In this document: positions 1 to 12,748 of the stretch, one piece after another
How the letters are laid out: each line of letters opens with the position of its first letter
Position numbering within the stretch: position 1 is the stretch's first letter
Assembly (NCBI GenBank): GCA_013350335.1
Contig: CM023539.1
Span: 26,467,043-26,531,042, forward strand
DNA length: 64,000 nt
From: Chimonanthus salicifolius
Lineage: Eukaryota > Streptophyta > Magnoliopsida > Laurales > Calycanthaceae
Direction of reading: 5' to 3'
Notes under the pieces: model-generated
What the model was told of the DNA's origin: nothing
Seen by the model: only the letters and a program-made list of their open reading frames with translations
The model's database searches: none
Translations under genes and position numbers: made by a program

Positions 1-687
1 ATGGGATGGGAACATACATCATGTCATCCTCGCATATCATACTTTGATATTGTTTAGTTTGAGTTGATATGATATGAACTCCATAATGCCTAATTTCTTG
101 AAATTATATAGAACACTGTATGGTTTGTTTTCTTCACTGGGCATGGAGCTCATTCTCTTACGTTACAAGAAATCCCTTGGAGCTAAGGATCTCGTGCAAG
201 TTAGAAGTAGATTTTAGGAAAATTATTGGAGTTGCTAGATCGAGACTTAGATATTTTATATCTTAGAAGTTTAAGACTCCTTTATTGCGATTTGAGTATG
301 TAAGACACAATAAGTGTCACTTTGTCTTAGTTAGATTGTTATTTTATATGGAGTTGTGCTTATGTTTCCAACTCTATTTTGGGGAAGCTTTGGATTTTAT
401 TCGGATTCTAATTATAGATGTGTGCTTGTGAGATTAGAGCTCTTATTTATTATAGAGATCATTGTTGGCTTAGGTGCTTGATGCTATACTTGATGAGGAC
501 TAATCCTATATGGGAATGATATTTCTTTGGACATCGCAAATTTTAATTAGACATTTTGCACTCTGATGAGATTGAAATTATCATTTGAAATATATATAAA
601 AAAATGAGCCATGGATTTCGTTATTCTCACTATTGGATCGTGTTCAATTCGTGTGAGGCTCCGTTTGTTGTTGTCGAACGGGCGGGT
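1..687. other. Unassigned AT-rich stretch
   Basis: No reading frame, LTR end or known domain could be recognised. A TATA-like run (atatatataaaa) lies near 590-603, shortly before sequence that aligns with the leader of a gypsy element, so part of this stretch may be a decayed LTR. The ORF that crosses it on the minus strand resembles nothing I know. Confidence 0.4.
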
Positions 688-854
688 CCTTACGCACACT
701 GACCCATCGGTTTGGGATCCATTAATGTTTCTTCTTGAGCACTCTCTTCTTGAGACATGGACTTCAACAATACTAAAGGGTAGAACGTGATGCGTTATGA
801 TCGACATGGCAGGAAACACTAAAAACCCGCTAGATTGCGAAGTTGACCTACCAT
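688..854 (+). pseudogene. Gypsy leader and gag start, left piece
   Basis: This stretch aligns by eye with the leader that follows the primer site at 21121 (shared text includes the ACTGACCC block, the TTAATGTTTCTT block and the start codon context). The candidate gag start is the ATG at 806; its counterpart is the ATG at 21251. The reading is cut after about 16 codons by the solo LTR at 855 and resumes at 3573. The copy is too short and decayed to be functional. The parent lineage is not certain: only the charged, coiled-coil-like N terminus is seen. Confidence 0.6.
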
Positions 855-3567
855 TGTAACGCCTCGACCCGAAGATGGGTCCAGAAAGCTACTAATATTT
901 TTTTTTTATGATCAAACTAACTCCTAATTGGGCTGGATCAATAGTTAGGCCCATAAATAAATGTCACACATGCTCTTTACATGTGGACTCAAACATGTAC
1001 CATATGTGTACCCGTTTACAAGCACATATTATACAAACAAATATTTCCATCACAAAAATATAGTTTTATTTAATCAGAGTTACTAGAAGTAACATGGTCG
1101 TTCGATACATGATCAAATATATTAAGTACCTCATGAGTCATTTTATACAAAACATAGTTCTAAATAACCAATAGTCAAAATTGAGTGCAATTCCCGTCTG
1201 TGGGAATCACAAGCAACCACAACAGCTTTTATCATCCTAAGCTTGAAATGGAGGTTCTTCCTCCTCGATTATATCTCCTGAAATGTGAGAGGTGTGAGCT
1301 AACTAGCCCAGTAAAGAGAACATAACAATACAGTATAATAAGCATCAGGTTAGATAAATCAATATCATCATCATAATTGGTCAATAATCACAATATACAA
1401 TAAACATCGTTAGTATCAATAAACGCATTTCGTAATAGTGCATCATGTTTAGGCATATAAGTGGGTTCATTAAGTCTGATCCTTGAAACCACTCATTGAA
1501 CTAGATCCTCTTAACCTGATTTACTCCTACTGCAATGTTAAGTCTCCTCACCTAAAATGTGGGGTATCACACTGTCTGTCAAATATACAAATAGAAATAT
1601 AATGAATCATATAGTCAAACAAAATACACAATTATATACAATACAACAACATTCATAGTATTTCAAATCCTTCTTTCCTATTTTCCGGAAAACTCCACGG
1701 GAAAGGGATATAAGTCTCCTAAATGGGTTACTATCCATTTTTAATTACAACAATCCATCAATATAATAAGGGTGCTCAGGCCACTACAAATATTGTCTTC
1801 TTGAAATGAGCATGGAGACATATTGAGTTAGGCCAAGAGATATCAGATGCTCAAGCCACTACTCATATATTGAGTTAGGCTTAGAGATATAGGATGCTCA
1901 GGCCACTACTTATATATTGAGTTAGGCCCAGAGATATAGGATGCTCAGGCCACTACTAGTATATTGACTTAGGCCTAGAGATCACTCAGTGCCCGAACCC
2001 TACTTTTTCTACAGAGTAGCGAAGTTAATCGCTCAACTACTGATAGCTACAAGGGCTGCGTCTCCGCTGCGCCCCAGATAGAGAGTATCGGCCTAGAAAT
2101 GAATACATAATATATGTATATATAATACAAATAAAGGGTTTGTGTCATTTTTAATTAACAATCTGATACAAAACATCACATAAAAAATCTAGGGTCTAAA
2201 CCTAACATGGAATCCTCAACTTAGGCTAAATTTCAAAAACCACAATAGTTGGCCTCTGCTCACTTCGAAACCCCAAACATAAGTTAGGAACTTCCGAAGT
2301 ATTACCTTCGAAACTTCCGAAGGCCGATTCTCGGATCTTTCGAAGATCCGATTCTTCCTCTGTCACCCCGCAATAGTGTAGTGACGGGAGGGACAGAGTG
2401 AAATACGAATCCAAAAACAATGGGCTTCCTGAATTCGTTTTTCACATCCTTCTGGTCAGATGAGTTCGACATTAAGTCCTCTTCATTTTAGAAATGAATT
2501 GGACAGTAATCAAAAACTAAAAACCACTGATTTCAAGAAAGAAATCAGTAAAATACATGAAAATCCATGTTTTCCATTAAACTTTAAAATTAATTTTGAC
2601 ACTCAAATCTGAACCAAATTTACTTCTGTTTGATCCTAGACAGGTTAGAATTTAAAAACAAACACAATGGTTACCTTCGCTTCTGCACTTGAGTTGAAAT
2701 CCAACAACTGGAAAAATCTTCCACTTAGAAGCTTATCAACAATGGAGATTTTCACTACATTTACTGCCTTTATATAGGCTTGGAGGAGTAGGGTAATAGG
2801 CTCCATGCAGGGCCATGGAGATCCCATGTCATTCTGCAAGCTACGACAATAGCTTGAATGAATCGACTCATATGCAGCAGTTTCCGTTCGTCACCTACTA
2901 CGCAAGTGTTTAAAATTTTTATATTTGCAATTTAGTCCCCTTCAACTTATTTGCATTTAAGCCAAGTTTTATTTACTTTTAATATTTAACTAACTAGAAG
3001 ATTTATTTAATTTAGTCCACCTTACCCAAAATTTTGGGTTTTAAAAACTCTAAATACCATAAAATTCTGGATATTTATATTTTACTTAAAATTAATTGAT
3101 TTAAGCAAAAATCACATTTTATTACTATTCCCTTAACTTAAATTGTATTTATTTAAAGGGTTTAAAGTCCTTATTTTCAAAATCTGAAAACATAAAACAA
3201 TGAATTAAAGCATAATTTAATAACACATATTTTCTTTGAATTTTCCAACTTCTAAAATTGCTTAAAATAATTATTTCCTAGCTTTCGAGATCTGTTTGTG
3301 TAGTTTTTAATAACATTTTCTGAAATTAAAAATATAATAAAAATACTTATAAATTTCAAAATTTAAATCCTTAATAAAGAAATCAATATCACTCAATCAA
3401 TAATAAAAAATTATTTAATAATAAAATAACACTCTTATTGAGCTTTGATTGAGCCAATCTTGGACTTTTCACAAAGCCCTAACTGTAATCTTCATGATTA
3501 ACAGGTCAAAATATGATTTATTAAAATAACTATATTAATCAAGCTTAATTAGGGTCAGGGTATTACA
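855..3567 (-). mobile_element. Solo LTR, second gypsy-type family
   Basis: The 2713-bp unit begins TGTAACGCCTCGACCC and ends GGGTCAGGGTATTACA, and is flanked by the perfect 5-bp duplication ACCAT (850-854 and 3568-3572). No internal region, primer site or pol is present, so it is a solo LTR left by LTR-LTR recombination. By analogy with the other TGTAAC...TTACA LTRs here, the end rich in GGGTCGAGGCGTTACA on the minus strand is the 3' end, giving minus orientation. A minus-strand TATA box (CCTATATAAAGGC) near 2768-2780 supports this. It lacks the TTCGGCCAT palindromes of the main family. Empty-site logic is strong: the gag leader continues on both sides. Confidence 0.9.
1773..1989 (-). repeat. 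Tandem repeat of about 48 bp inside solo LTR
   Basis: A unit starting TGCTCAGGCCACTAC and containing TATTGAGTTAGGC and AGAGATATAGGA is repeated about four times. The first copy is longer and more diverged, and the last two are near-identical. It ends at TGCCCGAACC. It lies within the LTR at 855-3567. Confidence 0.8.
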
Positions 3568-3572
3568 ACCAT

Positions 3573-3822
3573 AATACAGAGTTGATCTGCCATAATGTAG
3601 AGTTAGCCCGCCATAATGCAGAGTGGACCCGTTTGAACGCAAAGTTGGCTCGATAGATCTAGTCCTCAAAAAATATATTGATGTGCTTGAAACAAAAAAC
3701 CAAAGACTGCGGGAAAGATTTGAGAAGGGATCTAAGAAAAATAGATCTTTTTCTACAAAGAATTTGAAAGTTCAAGCGATATGCACAAATGTGATAGTGG
3801 TTTGAGCACTCCAACTAGACTT
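3573..3822 (+). pseudogene. Gypsy gag N-terminal piece, right of solo LTR
   Basis: Continuation of the leader/gag fragment that ends at 854. It aligns with 21297-21538: both have the repeated CATAATGCAGAGT motif and code for a charged helix-forming stretch (LKKYIDVLETKNQRLRER here). Compared with the other copy, a block coding for about ten residues is missing after the KKNRS residues. It stops at 3803-3805 (TGA) and is cut at 3822 by the start of a copia LTR. It appears to be the same element as the 688-854 piece. Confidence 0.6.
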
Positions 3823-5379
3823 TGTTCATGCCCCGGTTAGACCATGTATCCTTGTTGTCAATTTTGTGACCTAGAAGAACATTGCCTTGGAAGATTGAAG
3901 ACAGATAAATCAAGACTCAAGTGGTGTGAAGTTTAAATCAAGATTGAAGCAATTGGAAGATCAAGTGCTCGATTCAACATCATCATGTATATGGTAATCA
4001 CAAAAGGTAAATTGGCCATAGATGACTTTAGGGTGGACCCCACAGACCTAGGAAGACCTTGCCTAGGCTTAGGAATCAAAATGGTTAAATATAAGCAAGC
4101 CTAGTAGACCTTGACAGTCAAACAGAACCAATGGACTCAAACTTGCAAAACTGATATACTGTTAGGACAATATATCACACGTGTATGGCGACCCATAGCC
4201 AGATACAGGACAGACCCATCGTGGTTTTCGATCCATCGTCTAGAATGACAATGGTCCTAGTTGGAAAATATTATCAAACTAATCTTCTCTCAGGCCGAGC
4301 CCGTCATGGTTGGCGACATATCGCCATGGAACGTCGCGATGTCTCGCAGGTCACAATCTCTCGCCTGGGTTTGACAGAGTTCTAAATGAGAAAAACTCTG
4401 TAATTTTTAGTTGGCCTCAGGATGATACAATCGTCAGTGGCAACCCATCGCCAATGGGTTCCACGATCTATCTTGGACTACGACCAATCGTGGGTGAGGT
4501 TTTATAGCCGGTGAGGTGCATTTATGTGCAAACGGTCTTATAGGTGGGAAACATATTTGAAATTCCACGAGCCATTGTGCGCCACGACGAAAATTTTTGT
4601 GTTACCTATATATACTCTGGATTTTGGAGAAACTAAGGATCCCTTACACACCTGATTTTTCAGTAAAATCTAAAGGCAAATTAGAGCATCCAAACCCCTC
4701 TCTAAGCACTTCACATCGGTGAATCAATTGAAATCCAATAAAAAAATTGATTGAGATAAAGAGAGAAAAAACCTTCTAGGATCACATTGGTAAATCTAAA
4801 ATCTTAGAGACCTTCATCATCAAGGAGATCACGTTGGGAGAACTCTTCAAGTAGCATATCTACATCAGATTTGAGCTTTAAAGGCAATTGTTTTTTCTTG
4901 TGATTAAATTCATATCAACTTGTTAGGTGGATTAAATATTTGATCTTGAACCACTATAAAAGAAATGGATAAGGATTAGACCGGGGTAGGTCGAACCTTT
5001 CAAAAATAGGTGATTGTGTTGGGTGAAATTCCCACTCTCTTGTGTGGGCGTAATTCCTACTCTAATGAGTTGGTGTAATTCCAACTCATAATGAATTTGG
5101 GATAACCTAAGATTGGGTGAATCCATCAGTGGATGTAGGAGAGGTTTACTCCGAACCACTTTATATTGAGTGTTTGGATTTGTTTGTGTGATTGATCTAT
5201 TCTTGTGAATTCTCTTATCACACAACACATCTCTCTTAATTAATCATGTTTATTCCTCTTTAATTATTCTGATTAATTAAGAAATTTGAAAAAACCATTA
5301 AAATTGTAGATTGTCCTATTCAGCCCCCATCCCCCTTCCCCCCCTAGAAACAATTGTGTCCTACGTCCGGGAACTTTCA
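3823..5379 (+). repeat. 5' LTR of SIRE-like copia element 1
   Basis: The right end is fixed by TTTCA immediately before a primer-binding site at 5382. The left end (TGTTCATGCCCCGG) is placed where homology to the gypsy leader stops and homology to the minus-strand copia LTRs begins (shared block GATGACTTTAGG with flanks). Near the 3' end it carries a C-rich CCCCCCTAG block, typical of these plant LTRs. A TATATATA box lies at 607-614 of the 4-kb block (4607-4614). The right-hand target duplication was not found. Confidence 0.65.
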
Positions 5380-5381
5380 AT

Positions 5382-5393
5382 TGATATCAGAGC
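5382..5393 (+). other. Primer-binding site, initiator tRNA-Met
   Basis: TGATATCAGAGC, one base off the canonical TGGTATCAGAGC, two bases after the LTR end. It marks the start of the internal region of copia element 1. Confidence 0.8.
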
Positions 5394-5448
5394 CCTGTTG
5401 CTCTTCAAAGAATTTAATCATCCGAGTGATCCAAGCTAGAACAACATC

Positions 5449-7290
5449 ATGTCTATGGGTGAAAGTCATGCCATTTCCAAGCCTCCATACTTTGATGGAA
5501 CAAATTATGCTTCTTGGAAAACATATATGAAAAGTTTCTTTATTTCCATAGATGGAGCTGTTTGGGAATCGGTAAGAAAAGGATCGACTGAACCTATGGA
5601 AGAGAAAACTGATGCGGTCTGTACTTCCAAGTCCTTAGTGTCCAAAGATTTTGCCACTTGGACTCCTAATGAAAAATCAATGTACAATGCTAATAGTAGA
5701 AGTCTTAATGCTATAAATTGTGCCAGTGTCATCTAATGAATACGAAAGGATCATGACATGTGAAACCGCACAAGAGGCATGGAATATTCTTGAAAGAATC
5801 CACGAAGGTACCTCAATCGTCAAGAGGTCAAGACTTCAAATTCTCCAATCTCAATTTCATACTATAAATATGCAAGAGAATGAAGTCTTTATGGATTTTT
5901 ACTCCAAGTTGAGTGACATTGTCAACTCGATGTGGGCTCTTGGTGAAAGAATCCCAGAGGAAAAGTGTGTACCAAAATCGTGAGAAATTTTGCAGAAAGA
6001 TTCAAACCCAAAGTGGTGGCTATGGAGGAACATAGAAATGTTGCTTTGATGAATGTTGATGATTTGGTTGGTTCACTACAAACCTAAGAATTACATTTTG
6101 AACCACCTAAGGATAAACCTATTGCTTTGAAATCTTCCTTGAAATGTTGCCAATGTTTTTTCTGAAAACTTTAACAAAATGAATAAGACAAAAAGAGTGA
6201 ATCGAATGAAAAATACAATAAAAATTCTGATCCTCATAAGGAAAAAGAAAGAAGAAAACCTAAAGAATAAAATTGTTTCAACTGTGTTGGTCGTGGACAC
6301 TTTACAAATGAATTTCCATCTGAAAAACAGATGAAGGCTATGAATGTAACTTATGAAGATATATCTGAATCTGATAGTGATTTAGAAGAGAAAACCCAAG
6401 TGAAATTCGAACCATCAAAGGGTTTCATAGCCTCTATCTTAGGTGATCTAGATTCACCTGAAATAGAAACAGAGGATGATGAAGAAGATGATGATTTTCA
6501 AGAATCATACAATGCTTTGTATCTTGAGAATGAAAAACTGACTAAAAACTTAGATAAGGCAAAAACTGAAAGTTCCAATATCTCTAGCCAGTTGGAAATC
6601 TTGAAAAGTGAAAATGCTATTATTTCTATAAAGCTAAAATCCTCAAATGATGAGATCGCACAACTGATTGATAGAGAGAAGTTTCTTCAAGGCACAATAA
6701 ATATGCATAAAAATGATAACAAAACAATGTGGGATGTAAGGAAAGACCTTGAAGAAGAAGTGCTAAAATTAACTTCTCAATTAAAAGATCTTAAAAACCA
6801 TAAAGAGAAGTTTCAAGATAAGTTTACCCATGGAGAACAAAAACTTGAAAAATTACTTAACTTGGGTAAAAGCTATGGTGATAGGTCTGGCTTTGGTTTA
6901 TCTAAGTCAAATCTCAAAGGACCTATGAACCAAAGCTAAGGTGTAGGTCATCATAAGTTTGAATGCAATCTTAGGAAGAGACACTTGAGTGATCAAGCCT
7001 TTAACAACCAACCCAAAGCTAAGGTGAAAAATCATAAACATCCGAGGAAGATGAATCAAATGCAAGACTCCTTGTTTAAACAATTAGATGAAGTTTTGAA
7101 GGAGTTGAGGAAATCTAGGTTGGGTCATCAAAAATATGTTCAAAGGAAGAAGTATGAATCTCCAACCTCAACCATTTGGGTTCCAAAGACACAAACCATC
7201 ACTCATGCCGTGCCTTGCTCTGAGACTCATTGGAATATCTGTAGACCATTACAATTGAACTTCACGAGCTGTTCAAGTGAGTTCAAATAG
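5449..7290 (+). pseudogene. gag: Broken gag of SIRE-like Ty1/copia element 1
   Basis: Gag would form the particle around the element RNA. The N terminus shows the copia gag pattern KPPYFDGTNYASWK followed by a W..V..G block, then the AWNIL motif near 5780. After about 6100 comes a basic stretch, a CCHC zinc knuckle at 6274-6315 (CFNCVGRGHF..., with the last Cys replaced by Phe), an acidic region and a long coiled coil (6331-6939). A terminal TIWVPK motif lies near 7170, as in SIRE/Maximus-type gag. The gene needs at least two frame changes (about 5720 and 6000-6300) and crosses several stops. No protease, integrase or RT of this element follows, so the element is truncated or rearranged after gag. 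Confidence 0.85.
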
Positions 7291-8520
7291 GTTCAAATAT
7301 CTTTTGTGTTGTGACATGAAACATTTTGGCTAATTACAAGCTTTGAATATACTTTTCCTGGTTATAGACTAGTCATATTTGGAGAGCCATACACTAATGA
7401 ACTCTTGATTCCAAAGTCCTACATTTGTATTGCAAATGTATTGAACTTGCGTGATGGTTTACACATTTAAATCTTGGTTGGAATCATCTTGTATCTTGCA
7501 TTTTCATTCAATGAAATTGATTTATACATATGATATTTGAATTGAATTCTTGCAAGATGTTTGTGTGGCATAATTATATTAATGGTGGAAATAATTTATA
7601 TTTGATAATCAATTGAAGCCAAAATCATAAACATTAAATGCACATATGGGAATCAATAAATAAATAACTGAAAATTATTTCATTAACTAGGCTTCTTCCT
7701 CCACCTTAGTCTAGAATTTAGAAATACATCGTAATGAAATTAAAGCAAATGAAAAATAGAGAAATAGAACCCATTTTGATGAAGCCAAACTTCCTTCTTT
7801 ACTCTCACTTTTCTTAGCTTTCTCCAACGTTTTTGTCGAGAGTCCTCAAGCCCCTTTATATAGGTTTCTGAGTTCACAAAAATCAAGAAATAAACTAAAG
7901 AAATTAATTCAAATTTGGCCAAGAAATGGCCACGTCCATCCCTCATTCAAAAGCCATTATTATCCCATTTGTGCATGGCTGAGAATAGCCCATGCAGCTG
8001 TTTGTATTTCCAATGTAAGTTCGCATGCTTTAGTTGCTGCTGGAGGCTCCCATGCCCATAGACTTCTCAATTGTAGGCTTCCCATGCACAGTCGCATCTC
8101 TTGGTGTTTGATGTTTGTTAGTGAAACACATCATTCAACAAGTATTGTTAATGGGTTCCATTGTATATTATATTACTCCACCACAATTGCAACCTTCCAC
8201 CACAAGTATACCCATACCTTTCTCTTTAATCACCAAATTGCCATAACCAAAGCCTCAAATTTCCATTTCTTTGTTAGTGGGCCTACACGTTTCAGATCCA
8301 TTCAAGGATCACGCTGCATTTTGACTTGTTGATTCGATCGATTCTGCCCATGCTGCATCATCTACCCATTGCTCGACAATTGAACCACCATCTACTTAAT
8401 TTCATTTCCTTTTTTTGAAATCTCCATTTTTTATGCAAAATTCAAGAAAATCTTATTAATAAACAAAATTTAAGAGCTAACTAATCCAATATTTAGGGAT
8501 AAAATTGTCATTTTTTTGTG
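7291..8520. other. Non-coding stretch, possible decayed LTR
   Basis: No coding domain was found. The first 250 bases resemble the sequence after gag in the second SIRE-like element (58411 onward). On the minus strand a good TATA box (CCTATATAAAGGGG) lies near 7853-7866, followed in that direction by a CT/AG-rich stretch, as in LTR promoters. I could not define LTR ends or a target duplication. Confidence 0.35.
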
Positions 8521-8874
8521 TTCATCAGTCTGGCTGGATACGGTGGGATTATTCGTTCTGACTCTGGATCTTTAATGCTTTCTTATGCTGGTCCCATTCC
8601 TCATGGGACAATTATTGAGGCAGAGTCATGTTCTTTATGGCATGGTCTTCTAGAGTTGGAGAAAAAAGGGGTTCATGGGAGTCTGGTAGAAGGTGATTCT
8701 CAGGTTATTGTTAAATGGGCTTTAAGCTCTCTTTGCCTGTGGCCGTATTTGGATAAAATTGAAAGGATTCGGCATATTATTGAATCTTTTGATTTTAAAA
8801 TTTCTTGGGTTTAACGGTCAACTAATTCGGATGCTGATGAGTTGGCTCGCCAGGGGTTATATTTAGATTCTTAA
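8521..8874 (+). pseudogene. LINE-type RNase H fragment
   Basis: RNase H-like (RVT_3 family) domain as found at the C terminus of plant L1-type retrotransposons and related host proteins. Visible blocks are AGYGGIIRS.SGS near the start, the catalytic Glu in IEAESCSLWHGL, the catalytic Asp in VEGDSQVIVKW, and the C-terminal ADELARQG with the last Asp. The first catalytic Asp strand (usually just before GYGG) is missing because the fragment begins abruptly at 8521. An in-frame stop at 8812-8814 separates the last block, and the reading ends at 8872. No RT or endonuclease lies upstream, so it is a dead 5'-truncated copy. Confidence 0.75.
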
Positions 8875-8959
8875 GTTGTTTCTTACTTCATGTAATTCCG
8901 AATTTGGTTGGCCTCTTAGGGCCTTCTTTGCGTTCTTGTACTTCTCTTTGGTATGATTC

Positions 8960-9771
8960 TCTTGTGACCAACTTGGTCATACTTCGAGAAAGAGCTAGAA
9001 CCCTAAAGTATATTGAGAACAGTTGTGTTATACTTGTAGGCAGCAGAGGCAATTGGCAAAGGACTGCACAAATCCTAGCAATGAGAGTAGTACGGGGCCA
9101 TCTCAGACCATCAGGCCAGTGTACTTTGTCGTGTAACCAACATTTGGAAGGGCTTCGCCTCAGACTTCAAGGGAGTCAATAGCACCCAGCAGTTCGCAGT
9201 AGAGATTCAGACAAGGGAGGGTCATGGACGTCCTCAATAGACGACTCAGGGACAAGTCTACACAATGGGGCTGTCGGTGGACGAGCATTTGGGTCATCCT
9301 GTGATGGAAGGTATTTTACCATTCTTTTGCTCTTTAGCCGAAGTGTTGTTTGACATTGGTGCATCCCATTCTTACATATTTGCTTTGTGTGTTTAAATTT
9401 TGGATTTGAGATTAGTGGTTGTGGATAAACCATTAAAAGTAAAGTCACCTTTAGGGAAAGAAGTGTTAGCAGACCCTTCCGTAAGTCTTGTATGATAAGA
9501 CTTGGAGGACAAAACATAAGTTTTGATCTTCTAGTGTTAGAAATGACTAGTTTTGATGTCATTTTAGATATGTATTGGTTGTCTAGGCACTAGATTGTGA
9601 TAAATTGCTATAAGAGAACCGTGTTAGGGCACTCCCGGAGGGATCAATTTTTTAAGAAATTGAAACCTTATCAAGGACTGAGTGTAAAGAATTCTAGCCT
9701 TAGTGCGCATCCAAGTAGCTTGGTCACTAGTATGGGTTGGGATAACGTAGGAGGCGTAGACTTAATGGTAC
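8960..9771 (+). pseudogene. Gypsy gag end and protease, decayed
   Basis: The gag C terminus contains a recognisable zinc knuckle with pattern C-X2-C-X4-Q-X4-C near 9025-9066 (CYTCRQQ...LAKDC), with the knuckle His replaced by Gln. About 280 bases on comes the aspartic protease core LFDIGASHSY (9346-9375; the usual D-S-G is D-I-G). The later protease strand is frame-shifted. The reading frame is interrupted by several stops. At 9772 it is broken by a solo LTR. The RT of apparently the same element resumes at 15652, so this is one gypsy ruin spread over 11 kb. Confidence 0.7.
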
Positions 9772-10772
9772 TGTTGAGTCTAAAAATCTTACATTTTTAC
9801 CCTTTAATTATGATTAAGTTGGCATTGATTTTGTATATAACATATGCGCTCAATGTTTTTTTCTAGTTTTGTAGATAAAAGAAGGGAAAACAGGATTCAT
9901 GCATAAAACAGTGGATAATTGCCGGAAGAGAGCTTAAAATGGAAATTTTATAATTTTATAATTTAATCATGCCACTTTAGGGTTTTTAATGTAAATTGGA
10001 CAATCTGGAATCATTTATGAGAGTTTCAGTTTATTCAATATTTAGAATTATAGTGGCAATGATTAATTATTTAATTTTAAAATCAAAGTCTGCAATCAAA
10101 GAGGCCAAGAGTTGAAATCAAGATCCATGGGCCAGAGATCCAGTGCAATTGGGCCAAGCTTTGCTCCAAATGCCAAACACTGGGCCAGGCAAAACACTTC
10201 AGGTGCATTTCCCAATGTGGGCCAGGCCAGAGTGAATTCAAGTCCAACAAGCTTAAGTCCAAGTCTCCAATTCAAGTCCAAGTCCAATTAAAAATCCAAT
10301 GTGTAACGCCCTGCCCTTTTTCACTCGCTTTCCCTTTCCGAAAATCAGAGTCTATTTTTTTTTTTTAAACAAAGAGTGATAGAGAGCCGGACGTCACGAC
10401 CCGAGCTAAGTCCAAACTTCTAAAGTCCAACCCTTAACTGGCCAACCCTATGTGTGCATGGACTAAGTCCATGAAAACAGTTCACATATAACAATATCAA
10501 CGTGCGGAATAACATCATAACTGCTGAATCATAATATGCAGAATAATAATAGAACCAAGTTCTATTCCATTCAGATAGCAAAGTACGTCAAGTCCTTAAT
10601 TATAATTAAAATATCATAATTATCCAAATAAACATCCAACCATCTAAGTTATTACATGCCAGGAAACTAGTTACTTAAATACATGTCTATAAGTAACTTT
10701 ATTCAAAATATAAACTAAATCATCCAAGCTCCTATGCCTGGCCCTCCTTGCGTTCATCGTTCCCCTGATTTC

Positions 10773-12748
10773 CTGTGTCATCCACTAGGGTAGAAGTAGG
10801 GCGTTAGAACAATGCACCCAGTAGGTATTCCAGTTAGGGCTAACACATGGTTAGTACAAAACATGCATATAATAATATCATAATGTCAAAACCATATAGA
10901 CCATACCATGCAATGATGACAAATGCAATGAGTCCCACCCGTCACATGTACATTTAAGTACCAACCACATGGGTCTTTCGGACTCCCCGACGGAGTGTGG
11001 ACCCTCCAGTTTCTTCCTGATGGAAAAGCACATCAAGGTACCCCACATAGGTTTTTCGGACGCCCCAACGGAGTGTGGACCCTCCGGTTACAAATCCTTC
11101 ACCCCATGCCATGCATGAGATGCCAATGAAACACATGTTATTTTATCATATAAACATAGCATTAAAATCACATTTTGAAACATATCCAACACATGCTATT
11201 TTATCATATAAACATAGCATTTAAAACTCACATTTTGAAACCTATCATTTGCAATATAAATTCATCAAAATAAGATAAAAACATTGTACATAAAATCGAT
11301 GGTTTCAAAGAGGTGGAATCCTACCAAAGAAAACTACGTGTCCTTGCGTCTTTCGTCCGGTAACCGCTCACGATCGTACACCCCTTGTGAGGTTCCGTTA
11401 CCTTATAATATGACAATCAATTAAAACCAAGTCCCACTTGATTTACAATATTTAAGTCCATAAACCAATCCCCATGGCCGAACCCATGATCCTTCAATTT
11501 TGTTTATATGTACAACAATGCCATTCATACCACTTTTATTCATTAATCTAATGATAAACAAGTTAATTATCTAAGATACATCAACCTTATGCTCAGCAAA
11601 CATTCTCCATGGGGTTCGGCCATACACCATGGCCGAACCCATGGTTCATTGATTTCACTTAATTACCAATTTTTCCATCCATGGCTATCATTCCATTACC
11701 TTACCCTTCATACATTAAAAACCATAAATCATTCCCCATGGGGTTCGGCCATACACCATGGCCGAACCCATGGTCTATCATTTTCACTCCTATTTACAAT
11801 TTTGCCATTGGTCTAATCATTTCAAACCTTCCATTCATTAACACATAAACATAATAGATCCATAATTGGTACATGGGGTTCGGCCAAGCACCATGGCCGA
11901 ACCCTATGATGTCTAACTTCCAATTATCTACATTGCATCCATTATTAGAAAGTCCATAATTAGAAACTTTCCAATTTTAGCAATTCCATTCTTGAATCCA
12001 TAATCCAAGGTTCTTTCCTTTTTTTTTTTATCCAAAAATCCATATTTAGAAACTTTCTAATTTAATCTCCACCTTCCATTTTAATCAATTAACATACATT
12101 AAAAATACCAATTCAACTCCATGGGGTTCGGCCATACACCATGGCCGAACCCTATGGTTCATAATGTTCTCTTTTGACAATCATTTAATCCTTGATCTTC
12201 CATTTAATCAATCAACATTATTAATATCCTTTCCATGGGTTTCGGCCATACCACATGGCCAAACCCCATGGTTCCTTACTTCCAACATCATTTAAATAAA
12301 ACCAATTTCCTTCCATTTAAACCCTTTAAAATCATAAACCTACATTTTTTATTTTCATCTTCCAATTCCATTAAAATAACCAATATTCTTCATGGTTTTT
12401 AACTCATAAAATAATCATGTCTTTCCATGGGGTTCGGCCATGCACCTTGGCCGAACCCTATGGTCCATCCTTTCCTTTAAAACTTCATCATTCATCCCTC
12501 AATTTCCTTCCATTAAAATCACCAAAGTCCTTCCATGGGGTTCATCATTCCATTAATTATACTCAAAACATCTCTTATTCTTCTTCCATGGGGTTCGGCC
12601 CTGTACTATGGCCGAACCCTATGGTTCTATATTTCCTCTTTTAAAATCCATACAAAATATCCTAACCATCCATCCCTTTAATCTTGTTCCATGGGGTACA
12701 GGCAATGGTGGTTCTTTTCTTTTAAACAAAAATTATAAAATCACTTAC
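10773..12748 (-). other. Putative LTR-embedded intron, copy 1
   Basis: On the minus strand a donor-like CCG|GTAAGT sits at 12748 and an acceptor-like GATGACACAG|GA ends at 10773. The same pair, in the same relative places, is seen in all seven LTR copies of this family in the window. The hairpin array lies between them. Conservation of both sites is seen; splicing is inferred. Confidence 0.5.
11608..12626. repeat. Palindrome (hairpin) array, LTR copy 1
   Basis: Seven full palindromes were found at about 11608-11644, 11736-11772, 11872-11908, 12119-12156, 12233-12271, 12425-12463 and 12588-12625. Half sites lie near 11472 and 12532. Each has left arm CCATGGGGTTCGGCCAT and a matching right arm, with a 4-6 base loop. 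Spacing is irregular (about 90-250 bases) and the spacers are AT-rich. Confidence 0.9.

Noticed and set aside
4185..4507. Two overlapping 65-residue ORFs
   Set aside because: They lie within the 5' LTR of copia element 1 and have no domain. Their GC-rich words are part of the LTR's ATCG/GGTCG-type repeats.
6331..6939. 202-residue ORF as a separate coiled-coil gene
   Set aside because: It is the coiled-coil part of the SIRE-like gag. The zinc knuckle lies before it and the TIWVPK end after it, and gag 2 at 57110-58410 has the same order.
8521..8874. Functional RNase H host gene
   Set aside because: The first catalytic strand is missing, there is an in-frame stop and no start codon in context. 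It is better explained as a truncated LINE end.
11608..12626. CRISPR-like array of repeats and spacers
   Set aside because: Repeat spacing is irregular, the spacers share sequence with each other, and the DNA is plant LTR. The repeats are palindromes inside retrotransposon LTRs.
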